Part shown: positions 53,354 through 61,616 of the stretch, one piece after another
Numbering within the stretch: position 1 is the first letter of the stretch
Layout of the letters: each line of letters starts with the position of its first letter
Assembly (NCBI RefSeq): GCF_900110705.1
Contig: NZ_FOEJ01000001.1
Location: 131,501 to 195,500 of the forward strand
DNA from: Loktanella sp. DSM 29012
GTDB taxonomy: Bacteria > Pseudomonadota > Alphaproteobacteria > Rhodobacterales > Rhodobacteraceae
DNA: 64,000 nt
Reading direction: 5' to 3'
Notes under the pieces: generated by a model
Seen by the model: only the letters and a program-made list of their open reading frames with translations
What the model was told of the DNA's origin: nothing
Databases searched by the model: none
Translations under genes and position numbers: made by a program

Positions 53354-54315
53354 TGTCCGGGGCAGATTCATTTCAGGCCGTAGGCCGCCGGGTCATCGAC
53401 GCAGAGGCCGCGTCGCTGACTGCGCTGTCGCGGTCGCTTGGCGCTGATTTCGACGCCGCTGTTGCCCTGCTGCTCAAGGCGACAGGCCGGATCATCATTT
53501 CCGGCATGGGCAAATCGGGCCACATCGGCAAGAAGATCGCGGCTACGCTGGCCAGCACCGGTACGCCCGCGCATTTCGTCCACCCCGCCGAGGCCAGCCA
53601 TGGCGATCTGGGCATGTTGGCGCGGGGCGATGTGGTGATCGTCCTGTCCAATTCGGGTGAAACCCCGGAATTGTCCGATATCGTGGCCTATACCCGCCGC
53701 TATGACATTCCGCTGATCGGTGTCGCCAGCCGCGCGGAAAGCACGCTGTGCCGTCAGGCTGACATCGCGCTGATCCTGCCGCAGCTGGGCGAGGCCTGCG
53801 GCACCGGCGTGGTGCCGACGATTTCGACGACGATGACCTTGGCGCTGGGCGATGCCTTGGCCATCGCGCTGATGGAACACCGTAAATTCACGCCGGAAAA
53901 TTTCCGCGACGTGCATCCCGGCGGCAAGCTGGGCGCGCGCCTGTCCAAGGTCGCTGACCTGATGCACACCGGCGACGCGCTGCCCCTTGTCAGCGCAGAC
54001 ACCCCCATGGGAGAGGTGCTGCTGACGATCAGCCAAAAGGGATTCGGCGTCGCAGGAATCGCCGGCGATGACGGCGGGCTGGCCGGTGTGATTACCGACG
54101 GTGACTTGCGTCGCCACATGCAGGGCCTGCTGGATCATACTGCATCCGAAGTGATGACCCCGAACCCCACGACCGTGCCCGCGGGTGCATTGGCCGAACG
54201 TGCCGTCGGCGTGATGAACGCACGCAAGATCACCTGCCTGTTCGCCCTTGATGCCGATAACCGCATTGCGGGAATCCTGCATATCCACGACTGCCTGCGC
54301 GCGGGCGTCGCCTGA
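53353..54315 (+). CDS. kpsF: Arabinose-5-phosphate isomerase
   Basis: This 320-residue protein has a SIS domain (GRIIISGMGKSGHIGKKIAATLASTG, VLSNSGETPEL) and two C-terminal CBS domains (about 205-320, with VITDGDLRRHM). It converts ribulose 5-phosphate to arabinose 5-phosphate, the first step to Kdo for LPS. The catalytic His is in NFRDVHPGG. It leads the lptC-lptA-lptB genes, so Kdo supply and LPS export are transcribed together. kdsC is not adjacent. Confidence 0.93.
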   Translation: MSGADSFQAVGRRVIDAEAASLTALSRSLGADFDAAVALLLKATGRIIISGMGKSGHIGKKIAATLASTGTPAHFVHPAEASHGDLGMLARGDVVIVLSNSGETPELSDIVAYTRRYDIPLIGVASRAESTLCRQADIALILPQLGEACGTGVVPTISTTMTLALGDALAIALMEHRKFTPENFRDVHPGGKLGARLSKVADLMHTGDALPLVSADTPMGEVLLTISQKGFGVAGIAGDDGGLAGVITDGDLRRHMQGLLDHTASEVMTPNPTTVPAGALAERAVGVMNARKITCLFALDADNRIAGILHIHDCLRAGVA

Positions 54316-54318
54316 GCC

Positions 54319-54930
54319 ATGTCACGGGATATCAGCCTCCATACACAGGTGGTGGGTTGGCTGCGCATCCTGCTGCCACTGGGGGCGCTGATCCTGCTGT
54401 CCACGCTGTTTCTGATCGCGCGCGGCGACCCGGCGGAGACTGAAATCCCGTTTGCCCAGATCGACGCGGTGGCGGATGAACAGCGGATCGGTGCGCCCCG
54501 GTTCACCGGACTGACCGATACGGGCGACAGTATCGCGCTTACCGCGACCTCGGCCCAGCCCGGTGCGACAGATCCAGACCTCGTGGACGTGACGCGGCCC
54601 CGGCTGGCCCTGGACGGTTTGGACGGCACATCGCTCCGGGTGACGGCCGGCAACGGCACGATGAACACCGCCGCGCAGCAGGCGACCCTGACCGGCCTGG
54701 CACGGCTGGACCTGTCCACAGGGTATGCGATGGAAACCGCCGGTCTGAACGCCGACCTCGCGACCGGCGTCATTACCTCTGACGGGGCATTGGCGATCAA
54801 GGCACCTTACGGTGATTTGACGGCGGGGCAGGCTCGGATACAGTTGAGCGGGAACGGAAAGGGCACGCAGCTGCAATTGAGTGACGGCGTGCGGCTGGTA
54901 TTTGTGCCGCAGCAAACGGGCGAGGAATAA
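54319..54930 (+). CDS. lptC: LPS export system protein LptC
   Basis: This 203-residue protein has one N-terminal membrane anchor (about 12-33, GWLRILLPLGALILLSTLFL) and a periplasmic beta-jellyroll region. It is expected to pass LPS from the LptBFG transporter to LptA. Identification rests on size, topology and position between kpsF and lptA-lptB; sequence motifs in LptC are weak. Confidence 0.88.
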   Translation: MSRDISLHTQVVGWLRILLPLGALILLSTLFLIARGDPAETEIPFAQIDAVADEQRIGAPRFTGLTDTGDSIALTATSAQPGATDPDLVDVTRPRLALDGLDGTSLRVTAGNGTMNTAAQQATLTGLARLDLSTGYAMETAGLNADLATGVITSDGALAIKAPYGDLTAGQARIQLSGNGKGTQLQLSDGVRLVFVPQQTGEE

Positions 54931-54932
54931 CC

Positions 54933-55409
54933 ATGAAACGAATGACCGCCCTGATCTGCGCCCTGCTGGCCGGACCCGCATTGGCGCAGACCAACATCAA
55001 TCTGGGCGGCATTTCAGCCGATCCGAATGCCCCGGTCGAGGTGACGGCAGATAACCTGAATGTGGACCAGGACGCCGGTACGGCCGTGTTCAGCGGCAAT
55101 GTGGTGATCGGACAGGGCGATCTGCGGCTATCTGCGCCGCAGGTCGACGTTACTTATGGCGCTGACAGCGGCGACATTGCCCGGTTGCAGGCCAGCGGCG
55201 GCGTGACATTCGTCACCGCAACCGAAGCCGCAGAGGCGCAGACCGCCGACTATGACCTGCAGGCCGGCACGCTGACACTGAGCGGTGACGTGCTGCTGAC
55301 GCAGGGCGCATCGGCGCTGTCATCGCAAACCATGGTCGTCGACCTGAACACAGGGCGCGCACAAATGTCGGGCCGGGTCAGCACCGTGTTTCAGCAAGGC
55401 GGCAACTGA
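54933..55409 (+). CDS. lptA: LPS transport periplasmic protein LptA
   Basis: This 158-residue protein has a signal peptide (MKRMTALICALLAGPALAQ) and an OstA-like domain: PVEVTADNLNVDQDAGTAVF, SGNVVIGQGDLRLSAPQVDV, GGVTFVT. It forms part of the periplasmic bridge carrying LPS to the outer membrane. Its TGA overlaps the lptB ATG by one base. Confidence 0.93.
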   Translation: MKRMTALICALLAGPALAQTNINLGGISADPNAPVEVTADNLNVDQDAGTAVFSGNVVIGQGDLRLSAPQVDVTYGADSGDIARLQASGGVTFVTATEAAEAQTADYDLQAGTLTLSGDVLLTQGASALSSQTMVVDLNTGRAQMSGRVSTVFQQGGN

Positions 55410-56161
55410 TGAAAGACCTCGCCGTGCCCGGTGGTGATCGCGGGCTTGTGGTGCGCCACCTGCGCAAATCCTACCGCAAGCGGCCCGTGATTCGCGATGT
55501 GAGCCTTGATTTGGGCCAGGGCGAAGTCGTGGCCCTGCTGGGCCCGAACGGGTCGGGCAAGACCACATGTTTTTACCTGATCGCCGGTTTGATCCGGCTG
55601 GAAGGCGGGCAAGTCAGCGTCGATGGCGAGGATGTCACGACATTGCCGATGTACCGCCGGGCCAACCGCGGCATCGGCTATCTGCCGCAGGAAATGTCGA
55701 TCTTTCGTGGATTGACGGTCGAGGACAACATCCTCGCGGTGCTGGAAATCGCCGAACCCGACAAGAAACGCCGCCGCGACAAGCTGGAACGCCTGCTGTC
55801 GGAATTTTCGATCAGCCACCTGCGCCGGGCACCCTCGGTCGCGCTGTCGGGCGGCGAACGCCGGCGCGCGGAAATCGCGCGATGTCTGGCGGCAGGGCCG
55901 AAATACGTGCTGCTGGACGAACCCTTTGCCGGGGTGGACCCGATCGCGGTCGCGGAAATCCGCGGATTGGTCGCAGATCTGAAAAACCGTGGAATCGGCG
56001 TTCTGATTACCGACCACAACGTGCAGGAAACGCTGCAAATTGTTGATCGCGCTTATATTTTGAATGACGGCAAGGTTCTGATGTCCGGCACCGCCGAAGA
56101 AGTCGTCAAGGACGAGAACGTGCGCCGCGTCTATCTGGGCGACAGCTTTCGCGTGAATTGA
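55409..56161 (+). CDS. lptB: LPS export ABC transporter ATP-binding protein LptB
   Basis: This 250-residue ABC ATPase has Walker A GPNGSGKTT (45-53), Q-loop LPQEMSIFRGL, signature LSGGERRRAEIARCLA, Walker B VLLDEPFAGVDP and H-loop TDHNV. It powers LPS extraction with LptF and LptG, which are not in this window. The next gene is hpf; rpoN, which often lies here in proteobacteria, is missing. Confidence 0.96.
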   Translation: MKDLAVPGGDRGLVVRHLRKSYRKRPVIRDVSLDLGQGEVVALLGPNGSGKTTCFYLIAGLIRLEGGQVSVDGEDVTTLPMYRRANRGIGYLPQEMSIFRGLTVEDNILAVLEIAEPDKKRRRDKLERLLSEFSISHLRRAPSVALSGGERRRAEIARCLAAGPKYVLLDEPFAGVDPIAVAEIRGLVADLKNRGIGVLITDHNVQETLQIVDRAYILNDGKVLMSGTAEEVVKDENVRRVYLGDSFRVN

Positions 56162-56168
56162 TACGCCA

Positions 56169-56197
56169 TTGACACACGGGCGGTTTCAGCGCTTCAT
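56169..56197 (+). promoter_or_regulatory. Possible hpf promoter (weak)
   Basis: TTGACA at 56169-56174, then 17 nt, then CTTCAT at 56192-56197 (3 of 6 matches to the -10 consensus). It lies in the 214-nt gap between lptB and hpf, which makes a separate promoter for hpf plausible. The -10 is weak. Confidence 0.3.
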
Positions 56198-56375
56198 TCA
56201 AGGGATGACGATGAATGGATCCCCTTTCTTTTTCGTCCCCACCGCGTCTGAAAAGGACCGGTTCGGCGGATCAGGCAGACCATTTTCTTCATTTTTCATC
56301 CGCAGAAACGACATCGGTGCCACCGCCTGAGGGCGCGGTACCTGCACGCCTGCACGACCATCCAAGGAGAAAACC

Positions 56376-56957
56376 ATGCGCTATCAAATCAGTGGCAAGC
56401 AAATCGACATCGGCGAGGCGCTGCAAACCCACGTGCAGACCGAGATGGGTGAAACGCTGTCAAAATATGCGGGCCGCCCGACCGAGGCGATCGTGGTTTT
56501 TTCCAAGACCGGCCATGAATTCGTGGCCGAGGCCGTCGTTCATCTGTCGACCGGCCTGACGGTGCAGGCCACCGCCCGCGACCCTGAAATCTATGCCGCT
56601 TTTGACGCTTGTTGTGAAAAAATGGACAAGCAGCTGCGGCGCTACAAGCGCCGGTTGAAAGACCATCACAGGGACCGTCCCGATCCGGTTGAAATCTCTG
56701 GAGGTGGCGCGTATATCCTCGCCGCAACGACAGATGACAACGACGAGACAGAGCAGACCAGCGACGTACCCGTGATCGTGGCAGAAACGGAAGCCAAGAT
56801 TCCGGCGCTGTCTGTCGGTGAAGCGGTCATGCAAATGGAACTCGCAAGCAGCCCGGTGCTGGTTTTTCGCAACGAAAAACACAACCGGATCAATGTAGTT
56901 TATAGACGGGAAGACGGAAACATTGGATGGGTCGATCCTCACACGCGTGAGGAGTAG
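56376..56957 (+). CDS. hpf: Ribosome hibernation promoting factor (long form)
   Basis: This 193-residue protein has an N-terminal RaiA/HPF domain (about 1-100: MRYQISGKQIDIGEALQTHV, then KMDKQLRRYKRRLKDHHRD) and, after a linker, the C-terminal dimerisation domain (VVRREDG-type: here NVVYRREDGNIGWVDPH). The long form can dimerise ribosomes into inactive 100S particles in starved cells. AAGGAG gives a strong start. ptsN follows after 26 nt. Confidence 0.94.
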   Translation: MRYQISGKQIDIGEALQTHVQTEMGETLSKYAGRPTEAIVVFSKTGHEFVAEAVVHLSTGLTVQATARDPEIYAAFDACCEKMDKQLRRYKRRLKDHHRDRPDPVEISGGGAYILAATTDDNDETEQTSDVPVIVAETEAKIPALSVGEAVMQMELASSPVLVFRNEKHNRINVVYRREDGNIGWVDPHTREE

Positions 56958-56983
56958 TCCGTCAGCCGTCCTGGGGAATTGTG

Positions 56984-57448
56984 ATGCAGCTCGCAGAAAT
57001 CTTGCAACAAAGCGCGATCAAGACCCTTGGCGGATGTTCCAGCAAGAAACGGCTGTTTCATGAACTGGGCGTGCTGGCGGAGCAGACCTACAGTGTCCCC
57101 GCCAGCGACGTCACCGAGGCCCTGATCGAACGTGAGGGGCTGGGGCCGACCGGTGTCGGACATGGCATCGCCCTGCCCCATGCGCGGCTGAACCAGGTCG
57201 AGGCCGTGCGCGGCGTCTTCTTGCGGCTGGAAAAACCCCTGAACTTTGACTCGATCGACCGGCAGCCGGTCGATCTGGTGTTCGCGCTGCTGGCCCCGTC
57301 AGAGGCGGGTGTCGATCACCTCAAGGCGCTGGCATTGGTGTCGCGGACACTGCGCAACCCCGACGTCTGCGCCAAGTTGCGCGCGAACGTCGAACCCGCG
57401 ACGCTGCACATGATCCTGACCGAAGCGACCGCGTCACAAGCCGCCTGA
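56984..57448 (+). CDS. ptsN: PTS IIA-like nitrogen regulatory protein
   Basis: This 154-residue EIIA-Ntr has the phospho-acceptor His66 in GIALPHAR, preceded by ALIEREGLGPTGVGHG and followed by RLEKPLNFDSIDRQPVDLVFALLAP. It receives phosphate from EI-Ntr and NPr and regulates potassium, nitrogen or stress functions. ATG at 56984 is better spaced from GGGGA than the GTG one codon before. It is convergent with the sulfotransferase gene, with the stops directly adjacent. Confidence 0.94.
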   Translation: MQLAEILQQSAIKTLGGCSSKKRLFHELGVLAEQTYSVPASDVTEALIEREGLGPTGVGHGIALPHARLNQVEAVRGVFLRLEKPLNFDSIDRQPVDLVFALLAPSEAGVDHLKALALVSRTLRNPDVCAKLRANVEPATLHMILTEATASQAA

Positions 57449-58882
57449 TCAGCGCAGGTTGCCGAACCCAAAGGATTCGTAATCCTTGCCATAGGCGTCG
57501 CGGGCCGCGGCCTCGATATCCGCGTCGTAAATCGCCTCGAGGCGCGCGGCGTAGGGGTCCGTGACTGTCGGCACCTCTGGCATCGTGTCGTGACCCACCT
57601 GTCCGGCCAGCCGCGCCAGATCACCGCGCAGACCGGTTTCGCGCACGATCACATCCGGCAATCCGAAATCCGACATGGCCTGCAATAGCGACAGTTGCGA
57701 CGCCCATGCGGCATCCGTGCGCACCGCTGTTTGCGCAGACAGGTTATTGCGCAGGAATTTCAAGAAGGCGAGGAACGCGATCTTGTGCGCGGCCATGTGG
57801 TAGGTCGGATGGGTTTCGGGCTGTGGCCCGCCGTCCGGCACATCGACACCGTGCACCTTGCGCAAGGTGCCGCGAATTTCGGTGAAACTACCTTTGCCGT
57901 TGAACACGATCCGTTCGCAGAAAGCGGTATGGGCCCAGATCACCGGGTGCCTGACCACGGTAAATTTGCGATGCCCGGGGTTGCCGCGCAGCCATTCGCG
58001 CAACGTTTTCTGACTGAAGGACTGCAACAGATCATCGACCGGAACCTTGTCCAGACGCGCCAGCCAGTCGGATATCGCAGCCGTGGGGCCAGATTTCAGA
58101 GGCATGTACAACAGCGGGCTACGTGCCGCCGCGATATACGTCGGGATCATCGGGCCACGGCGCGGCTCGAAATTCGGCGTGCGGGTCAGGTTGAACCGGT
58201 CCAGACGCGCAAGGGTGGTTTCCATCGCGTCGAAATTCGCGACCTTGTCCGCCATCGGCATCGGGTTCTGTTTCTTCAGCTTCTTGTTCAGGGCCGTGAT
58301 CTGGCTGTCGACCCCCAGCCAAAGCGTGAGGCCGTTCATCACCTCGACATCGTGCAGGTCCTCGTAGGCGACATAGAACGCGGTCTGGCCCGTGCGTTGC
58401 AGCGTGTTCATCAGCCTGACCTGAAAGCCCTGCAAATCGGTCAGATGACGTTCGAATTCGGCGGGATCGAACCGGATCTGACTGGTTTTGGCGTGGGTCG
58501 CATTGGTCAGTTTCCACTGGCCCGTAGCCGTCGCGATTTTCCAACTGACATAGCTGTCGGCGGGATTGCGGGTCAGAATGATCTTGGCGCAGCGCGGATC
58601 GGTCAGCGCAATGTCCAGCACCCTTGGGTCGTGATCGTTAAAGAAACGAAACCCGTTCAGACCGAAGGCCGCGATGACGGCGTCGATCAGTTTCTGGGGA
58701 TCGTCCTCGCGTTCGCGCTGCGTGATGCCCAGCACATTGTCGGTGTCAGGGTACCCGATGAAATGGGGATTGAACGCCTCGCCCAGACAGGAAATGCCTT
58801 CAAAACTGTTCAGGTTCGCCTCGAGGAAATTGGACCCGGTCCGCATTTCCGCAAACAGGATAAAGTAGTCGTATTTTGACAC
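57449..58882 (-). CDS. Double-module sulfotransferase
   Basis: This 477-residue cytoplasmic protein is probably PAPS-dependent. Residues 1-240 resemble Stf0/NodH-type sulfotransferases: the 5'-phosphosulfate loop is FAEMRTGSNFLE (11-21) and the 3'-phosphate motif TRNPADSYVSW (104-114). Residues 255-477 look like a second sulfotransferase unit: a second loop PLKSGPTAA (261-269) and VVRHPVIWAHTAFCE (309-323). It is the last gene of the surface-glycan operon, 1 nt after the glycosyltransferase stop. It likely sulfates the glycan made by its neighbours; the exact acceptor is unknown. Confidence 0.78.
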   Translation of the reverse strand: MSKYDYFILFAEMRTGSNFLEANLNSFEGISCLGEAFNPHFIGYPDTDNVLGITQREREDDPQKLIDAVIAAFGLNGFRFFNDHDPRVLDIALTDPRCAKIILTRNPADSYVSWKIATATGQWKLTNATHAKTSQIRFDPAEFERHLTDLQGFQVRLMNTLQRTGQTAFYVAYEDLHDVEVMNGLTLWLGVDSQITALNKKLKKQNPMPMADKVANFDAMETTLARLDRFNLTRTPNFEPRRGPMIPTYIAAARSPLLYMPLKSGPTAAISDWLARLDKVPVDDLLQSFSQKTLREWLRGNPGHRKFTVVRHPVIWAHTAFCERIVFNGKGSFTEIRGTLRKVHGVDVPDGGPQPETHPTYHMAAHKIAFLAFLKFLRNNLSAQTAVRTDAAWASQLSLLQAMSDFGLPDVIVRETGLRGDLARLAGQVGHDTMPEVPTVTDPYAARLEAIYDADIEAAARDAYGKDYESFGFGNLR

Positions 58883-58883
58883 G

Positions 58884-60581
58884 TTATTTCACCAGATAGG
58901 GTTTGCGCGGCTTTGGCGACTGATTGAGCGGTGCAGCCTCGACCGGAAAATCGCCCATGAGGTAGGGGTGCATCCCCTGGTTTTTCAGGTTTTGCAGGAA
59001 TTGCCCGAACCCGGTCAGATCATGCATCCGGGGTGCCTCTGTCAGGCGTCGTGTGGTTTTTCCGGTCATTTCGTCAACGATGGTCTGAAGCGATTCCATC
59101 GGCGTTTCGATGAATTCGGCCATCGTCCAGATCCGCACCCGCGCCTTGGTCCAGGGGGACCGCAGCACGGTCAGGTGATCGTTTTCAATCTTTTGCAGAC
59201 GTGCCGCCTCGTGACGCAATTCGGCAAAATTGCGGTTCGACTGGAACAGCGGGACCGCCCATGCGCCCGAAATGACCGACACCTGCGCATTGCCATCCTT
59301 GGCCAGCATCCAGTTGATGTTCTGGCTGTCACCGGGTCCGTATTGAAACGCCTGACGTTCGCCCCGGGTGTTCCAGATCAGGTTGGTCAGGAACATCTGC
59401 GGGCTGTGGTCGCGCATCGGCGCGCTGTCGGACAGCGCCCCGTTGAAACAGGTCTGCCGTCCGTCAAACTGCACCCGGTCAGGCGCATAAAGATGGCCAT
59501 GCACCCGTGCGCCCGAAATCTTGGCCAGCCAGGGTTCAAAATTTTCGAACAGTTCGGTGAACCCCTGAAAGACGGAATAAGGGGCTGCCGTGATCCCGTT
59601 TTCCCAGTCCTGATTTGGCCAACGGCTTTGCATGTACAGACCGCGACGGCCCTGCGTGCGCCGTTCAACGGCCTTGGCAAAGATGCGGTCGATCTTGCCC
59701 GGATTGGGTTCCGCGCCTTTCATCGTGGCGGCGTCATCCGACAGGAATGCCTGATAGAGCCGGTCTGCATGCGGCCAGATCTTGCGGGCCACGAAACAAT
59801 CGGACCGCCGCAGCAATTGCAGGTGATCATCGTAAAAGATGTGCGGTTTGCCCTGAAAGTCGAATTTCGACAGCGTCAATGACCGGCTTTCGATGTTGAA
59901 GGAATAGCTGCGGGCAAGCGTCTGGAAATAGCTTTCGTCGGGAATCCAGACCCGCGAAAAGTATTTGTCATACAGCGGACGATCAGGGTCCTGCAGGATC
60001 GCGGACAGGGTCTGCCGGGTCAGGCACCACCACTGCGATCCCATGTGCGGCACCAGACCATCCGGAATCTTGCGTCGGAAACCGATCGCGCGCTGGAATG
60101 CCACGTATTTGTCGAACATGTAGCGATTGGTCCGCCACGAAAACGGGAACCGCAGCGTGAAACGTTCCTGATCCAGTCCGCCGACCGTCCAGGGCACGTC
60201 GGCCGTTGTCGCGCTTTCGATGAAATCGGTGCGGGGCCGGCTGTCGAGATAGCGGCGCAATTCGCGCACGGGGCGCAGTGGCATGCACGACCCCGAGGCC
60301 AGATAGACGTGGCGCACATCCGCAAAGCTGCTCAGCATCACTTCGGCAGCGGACTGCGTGCCTGCCACGATGCCCCATGTGCCCCATTCGCAGCGATGGC
60401 GTTTGCAGAACTTGATCATGTCCACATCCGCAAGTGCGGCGCGAAAGATCTTGAACCGGGCGTCGCTGACATTCTTGTCCACGTGGATCACCACGGGACA
60501 GCCGCCGCTGACCCAGTGCCGCGCCACCTGTTCCGCGCGGTCAAAGGCAGTGTGCACCAGCATGATCACACCCAGCGTCAT
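58884..60581 (-). CDS. GT14-like (branching-type) glycosyltransferase with long C-terminal domain
   Basis: This 565-residue protein has in its first 270 residues the hallmarks of core-2/I-branching N-acetylglucosaminyl- or xylosyltransferases: IMLVHTAFDRAEQVARH, CEWGTWGIVAGTQSAAEVML, YLASGSCMPLRPVRELRRYL, MGSQWWCLTRQTL and IPDESYFQTLA. A C-terminal domain of about 290 residues (NQDWENGITAAPYSVFQGFT and on) seems specific to this alphaproteobacterial group (DUF5928 type, from memory). ATG at 60581 overlaps the upstream stop (ATGA). It likely adds a beta-linked sugar before sulfation. Confidence 0.82.
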   Translation of the reverse strand: MTLGVIMLVHTAFDRAEQVARHWVSGGCPVVIHVDKNVSDARFKIFRAALADVDMIKFCKRHRCEWGTWGIVAGTQSAAEVMLSSFADVRHVYLASGSCMPLRPVRELRRYLDSRPRTDFIESATTADVPWTVGGLDQERFTLRFPFSWRTNRYMFDKYVAFQRAIGFRRKIPDGLVPHMGSQWWCLTRQTLSAILQDPDRPLYDKYFSRVWIPDESYFQTLARSYSFNIESRSLTLSKFDFQGKPHIFYDDHLQLLRRSDCFVARKIWPHADRLYQAFLSDDAATMKGAEPNPGKIDRIFAKAVERRTQGRRGLYMQSRWPNQDWENGITAAPYSVFQGFTELFENFEPWLAKISGARVHGHLYAPDRVQFDGRQTCFNGALSDSAPMRDHSPQMFLTNLIWNTRGERQAFQYGPGDSQNINWMLAKDGNAQVSVISGAWAVPLFQSNRNFAELRHEAARLQKIENDHLTVLRSPWTKARVRIWTMAEFIETPMESLQTIVDEMTGKTTRRLTEAPRMHDLTGFGQFLQNLKNQGMHPYLMGDFPVEAAPLNQSPKPRKPYLVK

Positions 60582-61582
60582 GCCCAGTTCCCCTTGGACA
60601 TGAGCCCCAGGATTTCGAGCTGCCGCCAATTGATATAACGTTCCGACCACGTGCACCAAAGGTCAGGTGAATCGTCACTGGCGTAGGCCCGATATTCCAG
60701 ACTGTTGGCGTAGTGCTGCTTGCGTTCCATTTCCTCCTTGGCCTTGTCTGAAAAGGTCGAGAGGAACTTGGTATGCAGCAAGGCACCAGAGGCCTTTTCG
60801 CCGCCCCACTCGTCGTAAACGAGGTTCAGACCGCGCGGCAACAGCATGTGGGTCGAACTGACGTAGGCGTAGCGGCGGTTCCATTTCACCAGCGGGATCT
60901 TGTTCAGCGCCGGGGCGCGTTCGGGTTCACCGGCAAAAAACGTGCGCGACCGTGGGCCACCCTGAATCCACAAATTACCGAACCGCGGGTTGCGGTTGAT
61001 GGTGTAATTGCCGCTGTCGAACCATTCCGCGATCTGTAGCGGGTCAGCACCACGCCGGTACGGCAGATCATCGACCCGTCCCTTGGGATACATGTCGACA
61101 AGCATCGCACCGAACGATTTGATCGACGACGCATCCAGCCAGTCGGTCAGGGCACGCAGTGGCCGGGTGTCGCAGAACGGATAGACCAGCAATTCATCGG
61201 GATCGACCACCAGTGTCCAATGACCGTGCCCGTATTTGCACTGAAGCCAGTTCAGCCAGTCCACGCCGAAACGGGCCCGTTTGTAACTGGCACCGGTGCG
61301 GAACAGGGTGACATCCGGCTGATCCCGCAGAAATTCGCCACCACCATCGGTGCTGGCGTTGTCCACCATGATGAAATGGTTAACCCCCAGCCGACGGTAA
61401 TATTCCAGAAAATAGGGTAACCTGATGTTTTCGTTACGAAAGGTAGAATAGACAATGATGTCGTCAGGTTTGATCTGCGACGTGCGGTTGGCGACTGATT
61501 TCAGTTCCCGACGCTTGCGAATAGCGCGGACAAGCCAACGCTGTCGCTGGACCCTCAGCTTGTAGGACTCCCACGCACCCAC
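60578..61582 (-). CDS. Glycosyltransferase family 2-like protein
   Basis: This 334-residue protein has motifs TFRNENIRLPYFLEYYRRLG, FIMVDNASTDGG (GT-A nucleotide site) and VVDPDELLVYP (DxD-like). A C-terminal segment has STHMLLPRGLNLVYDEW. The PF13704 (Glyco_tranf_2_4) type is likely. The start is a GTG with AAAGG upstream. Donor and acceptor sugars are unknown. Confidence 0.85.
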   Translation of the reverse strand: MGAWESYKLRVQRQRWLVRAIRKRRELKSVANRTSQIKPDDIIVYSTFRNENIRLPYFLEYYRRLGVNHFIMVDNASTDGGGEFLRDQPDVTLFRTGASYKRARFGVDWLNWLQCKYGHGHWTLVVDPDELLVYPFCDTRPLRALTDWLDASSIKSFGAMLVDMYPKGRVDDLPYRRGADPLQIAEWFDSGNYTINRNPRFGNLWIQGGPRSRTFFAGEPERAPALNKIPLVKWNRRYAYVSSTHMLLPRGLNLVYDEWGGEKASGALLHTKFLSTFSDKAKEEMERKQHYANSLEYRAYASDDSPDLWCTWSERYINWRQLEILGLMSKGNWA

Positions 61583-61616
61583 CGCGAACCTTTCACCATC
61601 CGAAACGACGCCAACA

